Source: Nocardia araoensis NBRC 100135 (GTDB taxonomy: Bacteria > Actinomycetota > Actinomycetes > Mycobacteriales > Mycobacteriaceae). Taken from it: a stretch of DNA of 46,454 nucleotides. Below the pieces are notes generated by a model that had not been told where the DNA came from, made no database searches, and worked only from the letters and a program-made list of their open reading frames with translations. A program made the position numbers and the translations under genes. The stretch is taken from contig NZ_BAFR01000162.1 in the NCBI RefSeq assembly GCF_000308435.1, positions 1 to 46,454 on the forward strand, read 5' to 3'. Positions 8,140 to 16,316 of this stretch are shown piece by piece. How positions within the stretch are numbered: the first letter of the stretch is position 1; the number at the start of each line of letters is the position of its first letter.

Positions 8140-8544
8140 GCGAAAAATCCCCTCCACCATCGAGCCGCAACACGTCCTCCGACCCCGTACGCGGCGCCTT
8201 GTCGAAGCTGTGCGAAACGCTACCCGATCATGCCCGGATCGCCCACCGGGCCGAGCGAATCTGCCCGCGGGGATGGATATGGTCATCGAAACGCCTGCGC
8301 CGTGTCTCGATGTCCACCCCTCGCCAACCCCGGCGGGCAGCCTCGATGGTGTCTACACCCGTACCGGGTGGCTCGGTCGAGCCGAACAGGACAGAATGCC
8401 AGAGCGACCCGATCGGCGCAAGATTTGTTCGAGCGACGAATGCGGCACCGTGACAAGCGGTTCCGTGCGCGGCGCGGCACCGGTGGCGGTACTTGTCGGT
8501 GCGCTGGGGTAGAAATCCGGTCAACCGAGCAATGAAGGAAGGCG
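8140..8544. promoter_or_regulatory. Divergent intergenic region with two adjacent inverted repeats
   Basis: This spacer separates the ATPase (minus) from the SWIM-MoxR operon (plus) and must hold both promoters. It contains CACCCG-TAC-CGGGTG (8356-8370) directly abutting GGCTCG-GT-CGAGCC (8370-8383). The two perfect 6-bp-arm repeats lie about mid-spacer, a natural place for a shared repressor. No convincing -35/-10 pair was identified and I see no supported gene in it. Confidence 0.45.
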
Positions 8545-8577
8545 ATGAGCCAGCAGCGAGCCGGAGCGGCCCGATGA
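8545..8577 (+). CDS. Possible 10-codon leader peptide overlapping the SWIM gene
   Basis: Reads MSQQRAGAAR then TGA, the stop overlapping the SWIM-protein ATG (ATGA). AAGGAAGG sits just before its ATG, a strong ribosome binding site. It may feed ribosomes into the operon's first long gene, or the operon may simply start at the ATG at 8574. Confidence 0.35.
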   Translation: MSQQRAGAAR

Positions 8578-11441
8578 CGACGCCGTGGACCGAAGCCCAG
8601 GTCACGGCGCTGGCGCCGGACGCGAATTCGCTGTCGGCGGCGCGCAAGCTGGTCGGCCGCTGGCGCGAGTGCGGGCAGCACGGCACGGCGCTGTGGGGCC
8701 GGTGCCAGGGCAGCGGCGCCACGCCGTATCAGACGATCGTCGACCTGTCCGGTCCTGCGTACCGGTGCTCCTGCCCGAGCCGCAAGTTTCCGTGCAAACA
8801 CGCGCTGTCGTTGCTGCTGCGCTGGTCCGCGGGCGAGGTCGTCGTCGCGCCGGAGATCGCGGACTACGCCGCGGCGTGGATCGGCGGCCGCACGGCGCGA
8901 GCCGCCGCGACCGCGGACCGGTCCCGCACCCCGAACCCGGCCACCGCCGAACAGCGCCGGGTGCGGGTGACGGCGGGACTCGAGGAACTCGACGTCTGGC
9001 TCGGTGATCAGGTGCGCACCGGGCTCGCGCAGGCCGACCGGTCGTATCGCGCCTTCGAAGCCGTGGCCGCCAGGATGGTCGACGCGCAGGCCCCCGGCCT
9101 TGCCTCCGCCCTGCGCAGGCTCCCGGCCGCCGTTGCCACCAGAACCGATTGGCCCGACATGGTGCTGCGCGAGTACGCGCGCATGCATCTGTTGATCGCC
9201 GCGCACCGGCAGCTCGACGCGGTGCCGCCCGCCCTGCGCGCCAGCATCCGTTCCCATGTCGGCTATCCCACTCCGGCCGAGGCGGTGCGCGCCGAACCCG
9301 CCGTCCGCGATCGGTGGATGGTGTTCGCCTCACGGATCACCGAGGACGAGCGCCTCTACACCCGGCGAACCTGGCTGTACGGGCGGGAAAGCAGGCGCTG
9401 GGCGCTGGTGGTCGACCATTCCTTCGGCTCCCCCGGCTTCCCCGCCGACGTTCCCGCGCTGGGGCAACTGGCCGACGCGCAGCTGCATTTCTATCCGGGC
9501 GCCGCGCCGCTGCGCGCGCTGTGGGGCGAAAAGCACAGCGCGGTCGAACCGTTCACCTCGTTGCCCGCCGACGCGGACCACCCGGCCACCATCGCCGCCG
9601 CGCTCGCCGCGCACGCGTCCGCGCTCGGCGCCGATCCGTGGCTGCGCTCGTGGCCGATGCTGCTGGCCGACGTGGTGCCCACCCGCACCGAACAGGGCTG
9701 GTACGTCACCGAACCCGACGGCACCGCGCTGCCGATCCGGCCGGGCGAACAACCGTGGACGCTGCTTGCCGTCTCCGGAGGTCATCCGGTGACGGTGGTC
9801 GGCGAGTGGAGCGTAGACGGATTGGAGCCGATCTCGGTGTTCACCGGAGGCGAGGTGATCGACCTGGTGCACACCGAGTCCTTCGTGCCCGAGGCGACCC
9901 ATCCGCCCGGGCCCACGGGGAGCGCGAACCTCACGTCCGTCGCGTTGCTGGGCACCGCGCGCCGCGCCCCGGATGTCGCCGCACTGGCACCCCCGATCGC
10001 ACGCGCGGCCGATCGGTTGCCGCATGATCCCGCATTGCGGTTGCTCGAAATCGCGGCGCTGCAAGATCTTTTCACCCGCGGCGGGGTCGCGCCCGCCACC
10101 GCGCCGGCGCCGGAGCCCGCAGCCGACGATCCCCGTCCGTCGCTGCCCCGACCCGCGGCGGCACGCCTGGCGCGCATGCTGCGGGAACGCTCGGCGTTCC
10201 TGCCCGAATGGTTCGACGCGGCGCGACCGCACGATTATCGGGCGCCGGACGCGCTGTGCGAGCAATTGCTCGAGCACGCGAAGATCAACGCCACCTTGCG
10301 CGAACCGCTGCTGCGTCTCGCGGGTACGCGCGGCAGCTGGCTGGCGGCCCGGCATCCGGATTGGCGCGACCTGGTGCGGCTGCCGTCCACCGATTCCGAA
10401 CGCCCCACCGACACTTGGCTGTTCGGCCGCCCACCCGAGCGACGCGATTGGCTCGCCGACCTCCGGCGCGAAGACGCGGGCGCGGCCAGGACGGAACTCA
10501 CCGCGGCGTGGCCGAAGGAATCCGGGCCGCTGAAGGCGGAACTGCTCGCCGTGCTCGCCGACGGGCTCGGCCCCGCCGACGAGTCCCTGCTGGAAACGGC
10601 GCTGGACGACCGGCGCGCGGACGTGCGCCGCACCGCCGCCGGTCTGCTCGCGCTGCTGCCGGAATCGGCGTTCTCGCAGCGGATGCGGGCGCGGGCGAGC
10701 GCGTGGATCCGCGCCGAGCACCGGATGCTGCACACGAACGTGGTGCTCACGCTGCCGGACCGGCCCGACGCCGCCGCGCAGCGCGACGGGATCACCGACC
10801 GCACCGTCGAATTCGCCTACCGCTGGAATGGCGCCCCCGATGTGTCAGCGGCCCGGCTCCGGCAGGTGGTCGCGGCCACCCCGCTGGCGCACTGGAGGGG
10901 TGTACTCGGCACGCCGCAGCAGGCGGTGCGCGCCACGATCGAGGACCGGTTCCGGCAGCCGATCTTCGACGGCTGGGTGGACGCCGCACTCGCTCAGCAC
11001 GATTCGGCGTGGGCGCGCGCGCTGTTCGAAGCGGGCGTGCCCACCGACCTGGCGATGCTGCGCAGGCGGGAGCTGTTCGCGCTGCTACCCCTGCCGGATC
11101 GGACCGCGCACCTGGTGCGGCTGGACGGCTCGTGGCTGTCGGAGATCGAGGCGCTGCTGCCCGCGATGGGCCATCCGTGGCCGGAAGCGCTGGCCCAGCA
11201 CGTGGTGCTGCTGCTGTTCGAGCGGGCGCGGGCGGCGGCACGGCGTCCCGAGACGCACGGCGCGTCACCGAACGCGCACCGGTCGCTGCTCGCCGCGGCC
11301 TCGGTGCACCTCCCGGTCGCCGCAGCGAGCACGCTGTCCGCGGTGGCCCGCAAATGCGACGATCCCGCCTGGGAGCGGGCCTTCGATCAGCTCGCCCACG
11401 ACCTCTACAACCGCTCGATGATGCTCGAGGAGTTGCGATGA
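8574..11441 (+). CDS. SWIM zinc-finger protein fused to a DUF5691-like region
   Basis: A 955-residue protein. The N-terminal SWIM zinc finger YRCSCPSRKFPCKH (C65xC67...C74xH76) is a nucleic-acid or protein binding module. The middle part is Trp-rich and uncharacterised (QGWYVTEPDGTALPIRPGEQ). From about residue 450 the sequence SVALLGTARRAPDVAAL and the following helical repeats resemble DUF5691, which in other actinobacteria I recall as a separate neighbouring gene, so this looks like a fusion (from memory, not searched). The ATG at 8574 has GGAG 7 nt upstream. It is the first gene of a four-gene operon, and its TGA overlaps the MoxR start by 4 bp. Confidence 0.85.
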   Translation: MTTPWTEAQVTALAPDANSLSAARKLVGRWRECGQHGTALWGRCQGSGATPYQTIVDLSGPAYRCSCPSRKFPCKHALSLLLRWSAGEVVVAPEIADYAAAWIGGRTARAAATADRSRTPNPATAEQRRVRVTAGLEELDVWLGDQVRTGLAQADRSYRAFEAVAARMVDAQAPGLASALRRLPAAVATRTDWPDMVLREYARMHLLIAAHRQLDAVPPALRASIRSHVGYPTPAEAVRAEPAVRDRWMVFASRITEDERLYTRRTWLYGRESRRWALVVDHSFGSPGFPADVPALGQLADAQLHFYPGAAPLRALWGEKHSAVEPFTSLPADADHPATIAAALAAHASALGADPWLRSWPMLLADVVPTRTEQGWYVTEPDGTALPIRPGEQPWTLLAVSGGHPVTVVGEWSVDGLEPISVFTGGEVIDLVHTESFVPEATHPPGPTGSANLTSVALLGTARRAPDVAALAPPIARAADRLPHDPALRLLEIAALQDLFTRGGVAPATAPAPEPAADDPRPSLPRPAAARLARMLRERSAFLPEWFDAARPHDYRAPDALCEQLLEHAKINATLREPLLRLAGTRGSWLAARHPDWRDLVRLPSTDSERPTDTWLFGRPPERRDWLADLRREDAGAARTELTAAWPKESGPLKAELLAVLADGLGPADESLLETALDDRRADVRRTAAGLLALLPESAFSQRMRARASAWIRAEHRMLHTNVVLTLPDRPDAAAQRDGITDRTVEFAYRWNGAPDVSAARLRQVVAATPLAHWRGVLGTPQQAVRATIEDRFRQPIFDGWVDAALAQHDSAWARALFEAGVPTDLAMLRRRELFALLPLPDRTAHLVRLDGSWLSEIEALLPAMGHPWPEALAQHVVLLLFERARAAARRPETHGASPNAHRSLLAAASVHLPVAAASTLSAVARKCDDPAWERAFDQLAHDLYNRSMMLEELR

Positions 11442-12538
11442 CCACCACCGACCCGACGCCGGATCTGCTGCGCCCGCACGCCGAACAGGCGTATGCCGAC
11501 GAGCTGCGCGCCCTCGCCGCCGCCGACGACCGGCCCCGCCCGCCGTCGTGGCGGCTGTCGCCCTGGGCCGTGGTCACCTACCTGCTCGGCGGCACCCTGC
11601 CCGACGGTACCGTGATCACCCCGAAGTACGTCGGCCCGCGCAGGCTCATGGAGGTGGCGGTCGCGACCCTGGCCACCGACCGCGCGCTGCTGCTGCTCGG
11701 CGTGCCCGGCACCGCGAAAACCTGGGTGTCGGAACATCTTTCCGCCGCCATCAGCGGTGCGTCGACGCTGCTGGTGCAGGGCACCTCGGGCACCGCCGAG
11801 GAGGCGATCCGCTACGGCTGGAACTACGCGCGGTTGCTCGCGGAGGGCCCGAGCGACGCGGCGCTGGTGCCGTCGCCGGTGCTCACCGCCATGCGGACGG
11901 GCTCCATCGCCCGCGTAGAAGAGCTCACCCGCATCCCGTCGGACGTGCAGGACGCGCTGATCACCATCCTGTCCGAGAAGACCCTGCCGGTCCCCGAACT
12001 GGGCACGGAGGTCCAGGCCGCCAAGGGCTTCAACGTCATCGCCACCGCCAACGATCGCGACCGCGGGGTGAACGAGTTGTCCTCCGCGCTGCGCCGCCGG
12101 TTCAACACGGTGGTGCTGCCGCTGCCCGCGAGCGAGGACGAGGAGGTCGCCATCGTCAGCAGGCGGGTCGAGCAGCTGGGCTCCGCGCTGGAACTGCCCA
12201 CCGTGCCCGCGGCCGCCGAAGAGGTGCGGCGAGTGGTGCGGGTCTTCCGCGAGCTGCGCTCCGGCAGCACCGCCGACGGCCGGACCAAGCTCAAGTCGCC
12301 GTCCGGAACGCTGTCCACGGCCGAGGCGATCTCGGTGATCACCAACGGAATCGCGCTCTCGGCGCACTTCGGCGACGGTGTGCTGCGTGCCTCGGACATC
12401 GCGGGCGCGGTGCTCGGCTCGGTGATCAAGGATCCGGTGGCCGACGCGGTGGTGTGGACGGAGTACTTGGAGGCCGTGGTCCGCGAGCGGCCGGACTGGG
12501 CGGATTTCTACCGCGCCTGCCGCGAGGTCACCGGGTGA
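11438..12538 (+). CDS. MoxR-family AAA+ ATPase
   Basis: A 366-residue AAA+ ATPase of the MoxR/RavA clade, whose members remodel partner proteins together with VWA-domain proteins. Walker A GVPGTAKT (88-95), sensor-1 VIATANDRD (Asn near 205) and an Arg-rich RRRF (219-222) are clear. At Walker B the usual DE reads V160-E161 (SIARVEELTRIPSDVQDAL): the Asp is replaced but the catalytic Glu is kept. The start overlaps the SWIM stop and the stop overlaps the next GTG (GTGA), so the three genes are translationally coupled. The VWA partner lies two genes downstream. Confidence 0.92.
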   Translation: MTTTDPTPDLLRPHAEQAYADELRALAAADDRPRPPSWRLSPWAVVTYLLGGTLPDGTVITPKYVGPRRLMEVAVATLATDRALLLLGVPGTAKTWVSEHLSAAISGASTLLVQGTSGTAEEAIRYGWNYARLLAEGPSDAALVPSPVLTAMRTGSIARVEELTRIPSDVQDALITILSEKTLPVPELGTEVQAAKGFNVIATANDRDRGVNELSSALRRRFNTVVLPLPASEDEEVAIVSRRVEQLGSALELPTVPAAAEEVRRVVRVFRELRSGSTADGRTKLKSPSGTLSTAEAISVITNGIALSAHFGDGVLRASDIAGAVLGSVIKDPVADAVVWTEYLEAVVRERPDWADFYRACREVTG

Positions 12539-14940
12539 CCTCCGCCACCGCCCCCGTGACCAGGGTTTTCGGCATCCGCCACCATGGTCCCGGCTCGGCG
12601 CGCTCGCTGCGGCTGGCCTTGGCGGAGTTCCGGCCCGACATGATCCTCATCGAGGGGCCCGCGGACGCCGATCCGCTGGTGGGCTTGGTCGCCGCCGAGG
12701 GGATGGCCCCGCCGGTCGCGCTGCTGGCGTATGTTCCCGACGCCCCGGCCAAGGCCGCGTTCTGGCCGTACGCGGTGTTCTCTCCCGAATGGCAGGCGCT
12801 GCGGTACGCCGCCGACCACGAGGTGCCCGTGCGGTTCTGCGATCTGCCCGCGAGCGTCACGCTCGCGACGGAGGACGAGCCCGGCGACCGGTTCGATCCA
12901 CTCGCCGCGCTCGCCGCCGCGGGCGGCTACGACGACGCCGAACGCTGGTGGGACGCCGTCGTCGAATCGGTGCCGGACGCCGAGGCGTTCGACGCGATCA
13001 CCGAGGCGATGGGCGCGCTGCGGGAATCCGCGGCCAGCGCGACTCCGTCCGCAGACGCCGCGCAAGACCGCGCACCTGAAACCGAACCGGCTGAGAACAA
13101 GTCGGCGACCGCCGAACTGGGGCCCGATCGACCCGACCCCGACCGGCGAGCGCAGGATCGATCCGCGAACGACTCAGCGCCGGAGTTCGATTCGGTCGCG
13201 GAGGCGATCGCCGAATCGCCCCTCGTGCCCGAACCACCCGAGCCGCTCGTCGTCGACGCCCACACCCTGCGGCGCGAGGCCTACATGCGCCAGACGATGC
13301 GCAAGGCGCTCAAAGACGGCGCGGTGCGGCTGGCGGTGGTGTGCGGTGCGTGGCACGCGCCCGCGCTCACCGGCGCGCTCGGTCCCGCCGCGCCGGACGC
13401 CCGGTTGCTCAAGGGCCTGCCGAAGACCAGAGCCAGGCTCACCTGGGTGCCGTGGACGCATTCGCGGTTGTCCACGACCTCCGGCTACGGTGCGGGCGTC
13501 ACCTCGCCGGGCTGGTACCACCACCTGTTCACCGCCACCGAGCGGCCGATCGCCCGCTGGCTGACCAAGGTCGCCGGTGTGCTGCGCGCCCACGATCTGC
13601 CGGTCTCCAGCGCGCACGTCATCGAGGCCGTCCGACTCGCCGACACCCTCGCCGCGCTGCGCGGCCGCCCGCTCGCCGGTTTGTCGGAGGTGACCGAGGC
13701 CACCCGGTCGGTGCTGTGCGGCGGAGACGAGACGATGCTGCGGCTGGTGATCGGCGAACTCGTCGTCGGCGAGGCGCTGGGCGCCGTGCCCGAGCAGACG
13801 CCGACCGTGCCGCTGGACGCGGACCTACGCGCCACCATCCGGTCGCTGCGGATGAAGCAGGAGCCATCGATCCGCACGATCGACCTCGATCTGCGCAAGG
13901 AACGCGAGGTGCAGCGCTCGCGCCTGCTACACCGGCTGCGGGTACTCGACATCGAGTGGGGCACGCTCACCACCAGCGACGTGCGCAGCACCGGCACCTT
14001 CCGGGAAACCTGGACGCTGCGATGGCACCCCGAGTACGCGATCTCGATCATCGAGGCCTCGCGCTGGGGCACCACCATCCGCACCGCGGCGGAGGCGAAG
14101 ATCCTCGACACCGCGAGCCGCGCCGACCGCTCGGTCGGCGAATTGACCGCCGCGCTGGAGGTCGCGCTGCTGGCCGACCTGGGCGGCGCCACCGACGGAT
14201 TGATCGCCCGCCTGGAATCCACCGCGGCGCTCGACCACGACGTCACCCACCTGCTGGCCGCGCTGCCCGGCCTGATTCGCACGCTGCGCTACGGCGACGT
14301 GCGCGGCACCGACACCAAAGCGCTGGCCCACGTGGCCGACGGGCTGCTGGTGCGTATCTGCGCAGGCCTGCCCGCGGCGGTCACCGGATTGGACACCGAC
14401 GCCGCCACCGATCTGCGCGGTCTGCTGGACGCCGCGCACACCGCCATCCACACCAGGGACGACGGCTGGGCCACCGGTGAGTGGCTCGCCGCGCTGCGCC
14501 GCGTCGCCGATCGCGACGACGTGCACGGCGCCCTGGTGGGGCGCGCGGTCCGCTTGCTCGCCGACGCGGGCCGCATCGATGACGCCGAATCCGCGCGCCG
14601 ACTGTCCGCCGCGCTGTCGGTGGGCGCCACCGCCGCGGCCAAGGCGGCGTGGATCGACGGGTTCCTCGGCGGTCGCGGCCTGCTGCTGGTGCACGATCGG
14701 GAGTTGTTGCGGCTCATCGACGACTGGCTGCGCGGACTGGGCGACGACACGTTCGTCGAGACGCTGCCGCTGCTGCGCCGCACCTTCGGCGCGTTCGAAT
14801 CGGGTGAGCGCCGCGCGATCGGGCAAGCGGTACGCGACGGCGGATCGGTGTCCACGGCGGCGTCCGTCGCGGGCATCGACTCGCAGCGAGCCACCACCGC
14901 GGTGCGCACGGCGGCGGAGATCCTGGGGGTAACGGTATGA
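12535..14940 (+). CDS. DUF5682-family protein with EreA/ChaN-like motifs
   Basis: An 801-residue protein starting at a GTG that overlaps the MoxR stop. The N-terminal domain shows RHHGPGSARSL (near residue 15), LIEGPADAD (near 39) and, after an Ala/Pro/Asp-rich low-complexity insert of about 75 residues (about 163-240), VVCGAWHAPAL (near 271). This spacing of His, EGP and GxWH motifs recalls the erythromycin esterase/ChaN/TraB hydrolase fold (inference). The remaining ~500 residues are helical, Leu/Ala-rich and of unknown role. It is a constant partner of MoxR and VWA genes in this type of operon and may be the effector or substrate-binding part. Confidence 0.82.
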   Translation: MTSATAPVTRVFGIRHHGPGSARSLRLALAEFRPDMILIEGPADADPLVGLVAAEGMAPPVALLAYVPDAPAKAAFWPYAVFSPEWQALRYAADHEVPVRFCDLPASVTLATEDEPGDRFDPLAALAAAGGYDDAERWWDAVVESVPDAEAFDAITEAMGALRESAASATPSADAAQDRAPETEPAENKSATAELGPDRPDPDRRAQDRSANDSAPEFDSVAEAIAESPLVPEPPEPLVVDAHTLRREAYMRQTMRKALKDGAVRLAVVCGAWHAPALTGALGPAAPDARLLKGLPKTRARLTWVPWTHSRLSTTSGYGAGVTSPGWYHHLFTATERPIARWLTKVAGVLRAHDLPVSSAHVIEAVRLADTLAALRGRPLAGLSEVTEATRSVLCGGDETMLRLVIGELVVGEALGAVPEQTPTVPLDADLRATIRSLRMKQEPSIRTIDLDLRKEREVQRSRLLHRLRVLDIEWGTLTTSDVRSTGTFRETWTLRWHPEYAISIIEASRWGTTIRTAAEAKILDTASRADRSVGELTAALEVALLADLGGATDGLIARLESTAALDHDVTHLLAALPGLIRTLRYGDVRGTDTKALAHVADGLLVRICAGLPAAVTGLDTDAATDLRGLLDAAHTAIHTRDDGWATGEWLAALRRVADRDDVHGALVGRAVRLLADAGRIDDAESARRLSAALSVGATAAAKAAWIDGFLGGRGLLLVHDRELLRLIDDWLRGLGDDTFVETLPLLRRTFGAFESGERRAIGQAVRDGGSVSTAASVAGIDSQRATTAVRTAAEILGVTV

Positions 14941-15005
14941 GCGATCACGCAGCGGGGCGAGGCCACACCGACGCCGGCCCTCGCGCCGGGAAGGAGACGC
15001 CGTGA
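14937..15005 (+). CDS. 22-codon linker mini-ORF overlapping the DUF5682 and VWA genes
   Basis: Reads MSDHAAGRGHTDAGPRAGKETP. Its ATG overlaps the TGA of the DUF5682 gene (ATGA) and its TGA overlaps the GTG of the VWA gene (GTGA). It therefore bridges the 61-bp gap exactly and would carry terminating ribosomes onto the VWA start. The VWA ribosome binding site AAGGAG lies inside it. Probably a coupling device rather than a functional peptide. Confidence 0.45.
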   Translation: MSDHAAGRGHTDAGPRAGKETP

Positions 15006-16159
15006 CCGACGAAGCACAATCCCGGCGTTGGCGATTGGTGCTCGGCGCGGCCGCGGAGGAAGGACTGGGCGGGCTGGGCTCCAGCACCGACGCGGCGATG
15101 GACCGGGCCCTGTCGGCGCTGTACAACACCGACGAGGAAACCTCGCCAGGCAAGCGCACCGGCGGTTTGCAGGGCTCGGCGCCGCGGGTAGCCCGCTGGC
15201 TCGGCGACATCCGCAGCTACTTTCCCGCCTCCGTCGTCGAGGTCATGCAGCGCGACGCCGTGGAGCGGCTCGATCTCACCCAATTGCTGCTGGAGCCGGA
15301 ACTGCTCGAGGCGGTGGAGCCGGACGTGCACCTGGTCGGCACCCTGCTGAGTTTGAATCGGGTGATGCCCGAGACCACCAAGGCCACCGCACGCATGGTG
15401 GTGGAGAAGGTGGTGCGCGAGATCGAGCAGCGCATCGCGGCGCAGACCGTCGCCGCGGTCTCCGGCGCGCTGAACCGCGCCGCCCGCGTCACCCGGCCGA
15501 AATTGCGAGACATCGACTGGGACCGCACGATTCGCAAGAATCTCGCCACCTATCTGCCCGAGCATCGCACCGTGGTGCCCGAACGCCTGGTCGGCTACGG
15601 CCGCAAGGCCCAAGCGGTGCGGCGGGACGTGGTGCTGGCCATCGACCAGTCCGGCTCGATGGCCGCCAGCGTCGTCTACGCGTCGGTGTTCGGCGCGGTG
15701 CTCGCCTCGATGCGGTCGCTGCGCACCTCGCTGGTGGTCTTCGACACCGAGATCGTCGACCTCACCGACAAGCTCGACGACCCGGTGGAGGTGCTGTTCG
15801 GCACGCAACTCGGCGGCGGCACCGACATCAACCGGGCCATCGCCTACTGCCAGTCCCTGATCACCCGCCCGGCCGACACGTTGTTCGTCCTGATCTCCGA
15901 CCTCTACGAGGGAGGCATCCGCGACGAGATGCTGCGCCGCGTCCGCTCGCTCCAGGAGTCCGGCGTCCAGGTCGTCGTATTGCTGGCCCTCTCCGACGAC
16001 GGCGCACCCGCCTTCGACCACGACAACGCCGCGGCCCTGGCCGCACTGGGCATCCCCGCCTTCGCCTGCACCCCCGACAAGTTCCCGGAGCTGTTGGCCC
16101 TGGCTCTGGATCGCGGCGACGTCCGGTCCTGGGCCCACGCCAACGCCGCCCAGCACTAG
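15002..16159 (+). CDS. VWA-domain (MIDAS) protein, CoxE-like partner of MoxR
   Basis: A 385-residue protein. The C-terminal von Willebrand A domain has an intact MIDAS: D215-Q-S-G-S219, T274 in GGGTDI and D300 in ISDLYEG, which should bind Mg2+ and a partner acidic residue. The N-terminal ~200 residues are helical and carry no recognised domain. MoxR-VWA pairs act together as remodelling complexes, as in RavA-ViaA and CoxD-CoxE. The GTG at 15002 has AAGGAG about 6 nt upstream. Last gene of the operon; an AraC gene faces it after 157 bp. Confidence 0.92.
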   Translation: MTDEAQSRRWRLVLGAAAEEGLGGLGSSTDAAMDRALSALYNTDEETSPGKRTGGLQGSAPRVARWLGDIRSYFPASVVEVMQRDAVERLDLTQLLLEPELLEAVEPDVHLVGTLLSLNRVMPETTKATARMVVEKVVREIEQRIAAQTVAAVSGALNRAARVTRPKLRDIDWDRTIRKNLATYLPEHRTVVPERLVGYGRKAQAVRRDVVLAIDQSGSMAASVVYASVFGAVLASMRSLRTSLVVFDTEIVDLTDKLDDPVEVLFGTQLGGGTDINRAIAYCQSLITRPADTLFVLISDLYEGGIRDEMLRRVRSLQESGVQVVVLLALSDDGAPAFDHDNAAALAALGIPAFACTPDKFPELLALALDRGDVRSWAHANAAQH

Positions 16160-16316
16160 CGCGAGTCGCCCCGCCGAGCGAGGAGCCGGACGATGACCGA
16201 GCGCGGTACGTCGAGCTGGGGGCCGAGATCGCGGACGGCTTGATCCCCGGATCATCGGTGACCCTGCCCGCACCGGTCGTGCTCTTTCCGTTTCCCCTCG
16301 GGCAGCAGCACCTCGG

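Noticed and set aside
8138..8512. 124-codon plus-strand frame in the divergent spacer
   Set aside because: No ribosome binding site, overlaps the ATPase start, composition is not protein-like, and it covers the inverted repeats.
16176..16316. Plausible peptide YVELGAEIADGLIPGSSVTL after the VWA gene
   Set aside because: No start in frame and the frame runs on into the antisense of the AraC gene; may be a small relic but cannot be supported.
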